Positions 57,896-64,000 of a stretch of DNA of 64,000 nucleotides are shown here, piece after piece; the first letter of the stretch is position 1, and every line of letters begins with the position of its first letter. Source of the stretch: an uncultured Candidatus Poseidoniales archaeon (GTDB lineage: Archaea; Thermoplasmatota; Poseidoniia; Poseidoniales; Poseidoniaceae). The notes under the pieces were generated by a model. That model saw only the letters and a program-made list of their open reading frames with translations, ran no database searches and was not told the origin of the DNA. The translations under genes were made by a program, and so were the position numbers. The stretch spans positions 24,607 through 88,606 of the forward strand of contig CAJJAV010000027.1 in the NCBI GenBank assembly GCA_905182125.1. Direction: 5' to 3'.

Positions 57896-58264
57896 ATGAG
57901 CAAGGACCCGCTGCTAGCGTACGCGGACCTCGCTGCCTGCCCAACATGTGGTTGTTTGGAACGACGCGGGGCTGTCCGGTGTGGCGAATGCGGCACCTTT
58001 CATGCCGGCGTCGTGATGGAGGAGCGTCAGGCCCCTGATACCTCAATGGTTGTCGATAGAGCCCCCATCGATCCAGCAGCATATTCCCTTTCAGGTTCCC
58101 AACCAGTCCCTGATGAAACATTCGAAGAGAGTGAAGAAATCGTGAATTGGGAAGGTGGCTCCTCCGACTTTACAATGGAAGATGTCGAAGAAGCTCCTCT
58201 TGGAAGAATTGACCCTGATGATTTGGAATTACCCAAGCCGGAAGATTTGTCTTCGATTGAATAG
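57896..58264 (+). CDS. Small zinc-ribbon protein with acidic tail
   Basis: MSKDPLLAYADLAACPTCGCLERRGAVRCGECGTFHAGVV. Confidence 0.65.
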   Translation: MSKDPLLAYADLAACPTCGCLERRGAVRCGECGTFHAGVVMEERQAPDTSMVVDRAPIDPAAYSLSGSQPVPDETFEESEEIVNWEGGSSDFTMEDVEEAPLGRIDPDDLELPKPEDLSSIE

Positions 58265-58325
58265 GTGTTAATCGCCAGCCCTTGGGCATAAATACTAATT
58301 ATCTATTAGGATGCAAGTAACTAAT

Positions 58326-58343
58326 AATCACAAGGTTGTGATT
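58326..58343. repeat. Perfect 8-bp inverted repeat AATCACAA-GG-TTGTGATT
   Basis: Direct reading; 12 nt beyond the tRNA-Val 3' end. Confidence 0.7.
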
Positions 58344-58354
58344 GAAGAGTTTGG

Positions 58355-58427
58355 TGGGCTCGGAGAGAATTGAACTCTCGATCTTCGCCATGTCAAGGCG
58401 ACGTCATAACCCCTAGACCACGAGCCC
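58355..58427 (-). tRNA. tRNA-Val (anticodon GAC), CCA not encoded
   Basis: Reverse complement GGGCTCGTGGTCTAGGGGTTATGACGTCGCCTTGACATGGCGAAGATCGAGAGTTCAATTCTCTCCGAGCCCA. 7-bp acceptor, TCGCC/GGCGA anticodon stem, GAGAG-TTCAATT-CTCTC T-arm. Confidence 0.93.
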
Positions 58428-58452
58428 CTAGGTAATTTGGCCACCGAACCGG

Positions 58453-58462
58453 TGTATTAAAC
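58453..58462 (-). promoter_or_regulatory. Possible TATA box for tRNA-Val
   Basis: Minus-strand TTTAATAC about 26-35 nt upstream of the tRNA 5' end, consistent with archaeal TATA spacing. Confidence 0.4.
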
Positions 58463-58485
58463 CGCATCGGTCAAATTGGTCTGGT

Positions 58486-58686
58486 TCAACTAACGATCTT
58501 AGAAATTTTACCAGTGCAACCAGGTTGGGAGCAAAAACCACCCATACGCGTCCGGCCGTTTTTCATTTTGATGAGCTGGCCATCTTTGATCGGCCCGTAA
58601 GTTTTGCATTTCAAACAAAATCCCTCTACCGTCTTCATGTCGCTCATGCTGTCGTGAGTTGCACATTTCTTAGTTTCTTCGTTCAT
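58486..58686 (-). CDS. Small zinc-binding protein, DUF5679-like
   Basis: EGFCLKCKTYGPIKDGQLIKMKNGRTRMGGFCSQPGCTGKISKI. Confidence 0.7.
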   Translation of the reverse strand: MNEETKKCATHDSMSDMKTVEGFCLKCKTYGPIKDGQLIKMKNGRTRMGGFCSQPGCTGKISKIVS

Positions 58687-58865
58687 TCCAAACCCAAACC
58701 GAGTCTATGTTCAAAAAATCGGACATTCCACCCACTGCCCCCTTGCTCGAAGGGTGATGTTTCATATTCCTTCGACAAAAAACAAGCACCTTGGGCTCTA
58801 AATGGGCTACTGCGGGTCAATTTATTTTTGATGCCCCATTCTTTGCACCGCCCGTTTGTGGCCAT

Positions 58866-58891
58866 TGTCGTATAACATACATTATGCGACA
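58866..58891. repeat. 10-bp inverted repeat TGTCGTATAA-CATACA-TTATGCGACA (one T/C mismatch)
   Basis: Direct reading; 30 nt past the stop of the 58922..59257 minus-strand gene. Confidence 0.7.
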
Positions 58892-58921
58892 CGAAGGGGT
58901 GTGCCAAATGGCAGTTTAGCA

Positions 58922-59257
58922 TCAGGATTTGACAACCAGGTCATCCGAGTCAATTTCGAACATGCCAATCAGAGGTGGTCCAGCCACAACAGATTCCAAA
59001 CCACCATCTTTTGCATCGAGTACCTTGATCACTTCATCTGAGATCTTCTTCCATGCTTGGCGATCCACAAAGACACTTTGCACCAAAATCATTCCTTGAC
59101 CTTCAATTGATTCACCAATCCATGCACCAAGGCATCCATCCTGTCGACGTTTGTATGCTTGGCGCGTTTCGACCATTCTCAGGAACCGAGCGCCTTTCCC
59201 AGGAGCCCCGGCGCACACGACAGTTTCGACAAGAACTTTGTTGATTTTAGAATTCAT
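58922..59257 (-). CDS. Conserved-looking small protein, possibly a ferredoxin-like/ABM fold
   Basis: MNSKINKVLVETVVCAGAPGKGARFLRMVETRQAYKRRQDGCLGAW; weak fold impression only. Confidence 0.45.
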   Translation of the reverse strand: MNSKINKVLVETVVCAGAPGKGARFLRMVETRQAYKRRQDGCLGAWIGESIEGQGMILVQSVFVDRQAWKKISDEVIKVLDAKDGGLESVVAGPPLIGMFEIDSDDLVVKS

Positions 59258-59311
59258 ACTATCACTACGGGTTTTCGATTAATTGGCGCTGAGAAAAGTT
59301 TTAAAGGTTTT

Positions 59312-60577
59312 TCAGTGATGGAATAAGGTTCCATTCAGCATGGTTGATTTGAACGGCGAGGTACCAGGTCGATTGCACCACGATTGCCATTGGCCACCAT
59401 CGACAATGTTCAGGTTCGCAGCAGCCCCGACCTGAATACGTCCATGGACCAGGCCATCGGGATGGATGGTTGTTTCAGATGGGTTTCGACTTGCAGCCAC
59501 AAGCGCGGCCAAGGGATCCACTTTGTTTCGATGGACGAGCAACGAGCCAATGAATGGCAAACTGAGGATGTTGCAATTGGGATTGAAATCTGTGGCAATC
59601 GACCATCGGTAGTTTTGTTCGACCGCTTCGTTGAACGAAGGCCAAGCCTCACCCATTGTGTAAGGCGTTCCAGGGAGGAATCCGGTATTGACACCAGCCT
59701 CTTCCATCCGTTGGCGACTTCCTGCCGGCGTGTAGTGGGCATGATCGGCCGTGACCACTCCTAATTCTGCTGCTAAATCACCTCCGCCTCCGTCAGAGAA
59801 TTCATCGATGTGAATTCTTTGGCGCAATCCACCCTTTTTCGATGCCATGAGAATTTCTTCACTTTCTTCTACCGTGAACCATCCTGGTTCACAAAAAACA
59901 TCTGCTGCTTGGGCGTATCCTTGGTTCAAGATTTGAGGCAACTGGTCTGAAAGAATTTCTTCGACATACTGCGAACGATCTTTTCCTGGTGGTGTGTCGT
60001 GGGCACCGAGCCACGTGAGTTCCATTGTTGGCAGATGAGCAATCCCCTTGAGTTCATGTGCCACATCGAGAAGCTGCAATTCAGATTCGGTTGTTAAACC
60101 GTAACCGCTTTTCGCTTCAAGGTGGGTTGTTCCGTTTGACAATGCAGCCCGCATCCGTTGATACCCTAACTTGAGGAGGTCTTCCTTGGAGGATTGGGCT
60201 GTGGATCGAACAGTATGTTGGATGCCGCCGCCTGATGCTGCGATATCTTGGTACGACATACCTTGTAGTTTCATAGAAAGTTCATTCGAACGGTCGCCCG
60301 ACCAAATGAGGTGATTATGCCCATCAACCAGCCCCGGCACCACCGCATTGCCACCGACTGAAACAATGGTCGTATCTTCGTTTGATTGCTCAGGGCCACC
60401 GAAGTGCTCATGAAGTTCATTTGAATCTTCAATAGATGTAATGACACCGCCTTCCACAACAATCCCCTTTCCAGCAGGAGATGTTAGTGCTTCATAATCG
60501 GACATTGACGCTCCACTCAACGATCCTTGCCCACCGAGGTGTGCAAGAGGCCCGAGGTCGAGGAAAACGGTCCGCAT
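59312..60577 (-). CDS. hutI: Imidazolonepropionase
   Basis: VVPGLVDGHNHLIWSGDRSNELSMKLQGMSYQDIAASGGGIQHTVRSTAQ, LEAKSGYGL, FCEPGWFTVEES. Confidence 0.92.
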   Translation of the reverse strand: MRTVFLDLGPLAHLGGQGSLSGASMSDYEALTSPAGKGIVVEGGVITSIEDSNELHEHFGGPEQSNEDTTIVSVGGNAVVPGLVDGHNHLIWSGDRSNELSMKLQGMSYQDIAASGGGIQHTVRSTAQSSKEDLLKLGYQRMRAALSNGTTHLEAKSGYGLTTESELQLLDVAHELKGIAHLPTMELTWLGAHDTPPGKDRSQYVEEILSDQLPQILNQGYAQAADVFCEPGWFTVEESEEILMASKKGGLRQRIHIDEFSDGGGGDLAAELGVVTADHAHYTPAGSRQRMEEAGVNTGFLPGTPYTMGEAWPSFNEAVEQNYRWSIATDFNPNCNILSLPFIGSLLVHRNKVDPLAALVAASRNPSETTIHPDGLVHGRIQVGAAANLNIVDGGQWQSWCNRPGTSPFKSTMLNGTLFHH

Positions 60578-60628
60578 ATTTCACCGGTGAGGCTGAGGGT
60601 TGAAGAACAATGGCTCTCACCGTCAACC

Positions 60629-61645
60629 ATGCCAGAAGCATGGACACTCGGGATAGAGTCCACGGCTCATACCCTTTCCTTCGGGTTGGTTGATCCGAGC
60701 GGCACACCTTATCCCGCGATGTCTTCAACGGTTCGACCTGACGAGGGGGGAATTCATCCACGGGAGGCCGCAGATCACCACAAAGATGCCGCTGCAAACC
60801 TCCTCGGTAAATTGTTGCTCCAAACTGGAATCTCCCTTTCAGAGATTGGCGCAGTGGCTTTTTCACAGGGACCTGGGCTTGGGCCTTGTTTGAGAATTGG
60901 AGCAGCCCTTGCACGGGGTATCTCGAGCCGCTTGAACATACCTTTGATTGGCGTGAACCACTGTGTCGCACACATCGAAATAGGACGCCAACAGTGTGGG
61001 TGTCAGGATCCGATTTTGCTCTACGTTTCTGGTGGGAACACACAGGTCATTGCCCATTTGGATGGACGTTATCGAGTCCTTGGGGAAACTTTGGACATCG
61101 GTATTGGAAACATGTTGGATAAATTTGCTCGTGGCCAAGGCATACCCTTCCCTGGTGGGCCTGTGATTGAAAAAAGAGCATCAGAATGGTTGGAGTCGAA
61201 TCCCAATCCAAGCCTCGTTGGTCTCGAATTACCCTTTGCAGTACGGGGTATGGATCTTGCTTTTTCTGGCGTGATGACAGCCGCACAACGTCTGTTGGAC
61301 AACGGTGCCGAACTGGGTGCAGTCTGCTGGTCCCTGCAGGAACATGCGTTTGCGGCATGTGTGGAGATAGCTGAACGCGCATTAGCCCATACTGGCAAAT
61401 CAGAACTTCTTCTTGGCGGCGGTGTCGCATGCAACACCCGACTCCGTGAAATGTGCACGATGATGGCAACCGAGAGGGAGGCTACATCCCATGCGCCACC
61501 ACGAATGTATTGCATCGATAACGGCTCCATGATTGCCCTTCTCGGGCATATTGAGTTGGACCATGGTCGGACGACAAGCCTCGATAAAAGTGGTGTTGAT
61601 CAGTACCTGCGGACAGACCAAACTCCCGTCACATGGGCGGTATAA
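60629..61645 (+). CDS. kae1: Kae1, tRNA N6-adenosine threonylcarbamoyltransferase
   Basis: LGIESTAHTLSFGLVD, HPREAADHHKDAAANLL, NHCVAHIEIGR, LYVSGGNTQVIA, GGVACNTRLREM. ORF opens at 60527. Confidence 0.92.
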   Translation: MPEAWTLGIESTAHTLSFGLVDPSGTPYPAMSSTVRPDEGGIHPREAADHHKDAAANLLGKLLLQTGISLSEIGAVAFSQGPGLGPCLRIGAALARGISSRLNIPLIGVNHCVAHIEIGRQQCGCQDPILLYVSGGNTQVIAHLDGRYRVLGETLDIGIGNMLDKFARGQGIPFPGGPVIEKRASEWLESNPNPSLVGLELPFAVRGMDLAFSGVMTAAQRLLDNGAELGAVCWSLQEHAFAACVEIAERALAHTGKSELLLGGGVACNTRLREMCTMMATEREATSHAPPRMYCIDNGSMIALLGHIELDHGRTTSLDKSGVDQYLRTDQTPVTWAV

Positions 61646-62589
61646 GGGCGGCGAGTCACACTCATTGTTTTTATACGGTCACAATCGGGAACAAACTGGG
61701 GGCCTCAATCATCAGCGAGCGCGGAGCAAAGAAAAGGGACGAACCATTTAACCCGTTCGCGCCCAATGCCTCTGCTCAACGAAACAAGCGCCAAAGTGAG
61801 AGGAAGGTTGTCGAACGACGCCCAACGAACGCACGGCCTGCACCCGTCCAACCCGAAGTTACGGTAGGAATGTCCGAACTGGCCAAGAAGCAAAGGGACG
61901 CAATGGAGCGTATGAAGCGGCAACCAGGCGGATCAAAGAGTTCCCGATCAACAAAAACTGCCCCAAACACCTCGAAAATTACCAGTTCTGTTGAGAAAAC
62001 AGCATCCGCTCAGCCTCAAGTTTCACATGAAGACCGGATTGCTGAATTGAGAAGGAAGTCCGAACTTTCCCGACAAAATGCCAAAGCCAATGCAAAACCA
62101 ACCGCAGAAACCATCGTGGAAGTGGTCGCCTCTCAACCTTCAACACTCACAGCAGCCATCGACCCGTCTGTCCAAGCAGCTGGCTCAGCCACATCTGAAG
62201 CAGCAGTGACAAATCCTGCAACTGAAGTTAACCAATCCTCGAATGTCTTCAAAACCATCGCAACAACCGTCGCTAAACCGAGCGCTGATCGTCGTAGAAA
62301 ACGTCGACGCCATGACAAAAAAGGTGGCGGCCGACAGAAGCAAGAAAAGAAACTAAATCGCCAAAAGTACTTGGAATACAAGTATGCAGCAAGGGCTATT
62401 CTGGACAATCCGGATATCCCAGAAGAACACCGATCCAACGTGCTTGGCCAAGTGTGGGCGAAAGGTGAACGAATGGGTGTCACAGATTCCCTTGAGTTCA
62501 TCGACCAAAAGGTGGTAGAAGAGATTCTACCCGAAGGAGTAGCCCAAAAGCTCCGTGATCTCGTCAATAAAATGACAACAAGAAGGTGA
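61633..62589 (+). CDS. Hypothetical protein, disordered basic N-terminus and helical C-terminus
   Basis: Long ORF; RRRKRRRHDKKGGGRQKQEKKLNRQKYLEYKYAARAILDNPDIPEEHRSNVLGQVWAKGERMGV. True start uncertain. Confidence 0.55.
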   Translation: MGGIRAASHTHCFYTVTIGNKLGASIISERGAKKRDEPFNPFAPNASAQRNKRQSERKVVERRPTNARPAPVQPEVTVGMSELAKKQRDAMERMKRQPGGSKSSRSTKTAPNTSKITSSVEKTASAQPQVSHEDRIAELRRKSELSRQNAKANAKPTAETIVEVVASQPSTLTAAIDPSVQAAGSATSEAAVTNPATEVNQSSNVFKTIATTVAKPSADRRRKRRRHDKKGGGRQKQEKKLNRQKYLEYKYAARAILDNPDIPEEHRSNVLGQVWAKGERMGVTDSLEFIDQKVVEEILPEGVAQKLRDLVNKMTTRR

Positions 62590-62593
62590 ACAT

Positions 62594-63100
62594 ATGACCG
62601 AACATACACTCAGCGAAAACATGGTAGCAAGCGTACATTATACCGGGACCCTCCCAGAGAACGGCGAAGTCTTTGACAGCAGCGAAGGTCGAGACCCATT
62701 GACCTTCCTCGTAGGGCACAAGCAAATGATCCCAGGATTCGAAGAAGAAATGATGGGTGCCGCCGTTGGTGAGCGTCGCGAATTTACCTTGTCCTCAGAA
62801 CGCGCCTATGGTGACCGTGACACAGAAGCAGTTATGGAGATCCCACGAGAACAATTCAAGCAACTTGAAGAAGAAGCAAGTTTGGAAACTGGTATGCAAC
62901 TTGTGGCACAAATGCCACACGGCCCATCGCCCTTCACGATCACCAACCTGACCGAAGACACTGTCACTGCTGACTTCAATCACGCTTTGGCTGGACAATC
63001 TCTGAAATTCTCGGTCGAAGTTGTTGAACTACGGCCTGCCTCAGAAGAAGAGTTGACCCACGGTCACGCTCACGGTCCAGATGGACACCACGACCACTGA
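62594..63100 (+). CDS. slyD: FKBP-type peptidyl-prolyl isomerase, SlyD-like
   Basis: VASVHYTGTLPENGEVFDSSEGRDPLTFLVGHKQMIPGFEEEMMG, His-rich end THGHAHGPDGHHDH. Confidence 0.9.
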   Translation: MTEHTLSENMVASVHYTGTLPENGEVFDSSEGRDPLTFLVGHKQMIPGFEEEMMGAAVGERREFTLSSERAYGDRDTEAVMEIPREQFKQLEEEASLETGMQLVAQMPHGPSPFTITNLTEDTVTADFNHALAGQSLKFSVEVVELRPASEEELTHGHAHGPDGHHDH

Positions 63101-63142
63101 TTCTAAGCGAGTCTTGATGAAGCCCATCCTCTTGGGCAAAGC

Positions 63143-64000
63143 ATGGTCACTCAGCGTAAGGACGAGTGGAACACCTTGAGCGGACTGGATTTGCCATTGC
63201 AAAGCAATCCTGAAACCTTGGTTGACCACAATGTTCGACTCGAGAATTTGGGTGATGCGGGGTCGCCTCCTTACACACGTGGCATTCACACCACCATGTA
63301 CAGGTCGCGATTGTGGACCATGAGGCAATATGCTGGATTTTCCAGCGCAAAAGAAACGAATAAGCGATTTAAGTTGTTATTGGAACGTGGTCAAAAAGGC
63401 CTCTCCGTTGCATTTGACCTCCCTACACAACTCGGTCTTGATGCTGATGACGACATGTCGTACGGTGAAGTTGGCAAAGTTGGCGTGTCCATTTCCCAAC
63501 TGGATGATATGCGGGAATTGCTGGCGGGGATCCCTCTCGACAAAGTGAGCACCTCGATGACCATCAATGCCCCTGCAATGATCCTTCTCGCCATGTACAT
63601 TGCAGTGGCGGAAGAACAGGGTGTATCGTCTGACCAAGTGCTTGGTACCATCCAGAATGACATTTTGAAGGAGTACATCGCTCGTGGGACTTACGTCTTT
63701 CCACCCAAACCAAGCATGCGGTTGATCACTGATATTTTCGAATATTGTGCTAAGGAAGTACCGCGTTGGAACACGATTTCGATATCTGGCTACCATATCA
63801 GGGAGGCGGGTTCCACTGCCGTCCAAGAGGTAGCATTTACCCTCGCTAATGCCCTCGAATACGTTGAGGCTGCTCTTGCATCTGGGCTCGACATCGACAC
63901 CTTTGGTCCTCGCCTATCCTTCTTTTTCAATTGCCATAACGATTTCTTCGAAGAGGCATCCAAATTCAGAGCAGCACGTACACTGTGGTATGAATTGATC
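63143..64000 (+). CDS. Methylmalonyl-CoA mutase large-subunit N-terminal domain (truncated by window)
   Basis: [92 protein letters not shown]. Confidence 0.92.
   Translation, partial: MVTQRKDEWNTLSGLDLPLQSNPETLVDHNVRLENLGDAGSPPYTRGIHTTMYRSRLWTMRQYAGFSSAKETNKRFKLLLERGQKGLSVAFDLPTQLGLDADDDMSYGEVGKVGVSISQLDDMRELLAGIPLDKVSTSMTINAPAMILLAMYIAVAEEQGVSSDQVLGTIQNDILKEYIARGTYVFPPKPSMRLITDIFEYCAKEVPRWNTISISGYHIREAGSTAVQEVAFTLANALEYVEAALASGLDIDTFGPRLSFFFNCHNDFFEEASKFRAARTLWYELI

Noticed and set aside
60492-61043. 183-aa minus-strand ORF
   Set aside because: Overlaps kae1 and the hutI start in antisense.
1-64000. CRISPR arrays, prophage, transposons, defence islands
   Set aside because: No regularly spaced repeats, cas genes, integrases, transposases or terminal repeats recognised in reading the window.

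Overview
This 64 kb window is gene-dense archaeal DNA. Protein content (archaeal-type ProS and GlyS, RFC-L, PriS, PAN, SRP54, Kae1, Tsr3, an MBF1-like factor, split transketolase) fits a euryarchaeon. The TSP3/EF-hand surface proteins suggest Marine Group II / Candidatus Poseidoniales, but that assignment is inference. I found no rRNA, CRISPR array, transposase or integrase; there is one tRNA (Val, GAC). The main coherent theme is a dispersed but apparently complete histidine-to-glutamate degradation set: split hutU, hutH, hutI, glutamate formimidoyltransferase and cyclodeaminase. hutU and hutH lie in the same co-directional block as fdhD and an FdhF/YdeP-like molybdopterin oxidoreductase. The window also carries futalosine-pathway menaquinone genes (mqnE, mqnA, mqnD). 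Most notable oddities: (1) urocanase is broken into two ATGA-overlapping ORFs, and a -1 shift at GGGG restores a conserved motif; (2) a decayed M28 peptidase pseudogene with at least three lesions; (3) a membrane protein combining zinc ribbons, four EF-hands and acidic tracts; (4) a TSP3-repeat surface protein with an aromatic C-terminal module; (5) an unlisted 39-aa ORF overlapping metG; (6) two strong intergenic inverted repeats. Family calls come from motif recognition only; no searches were run.
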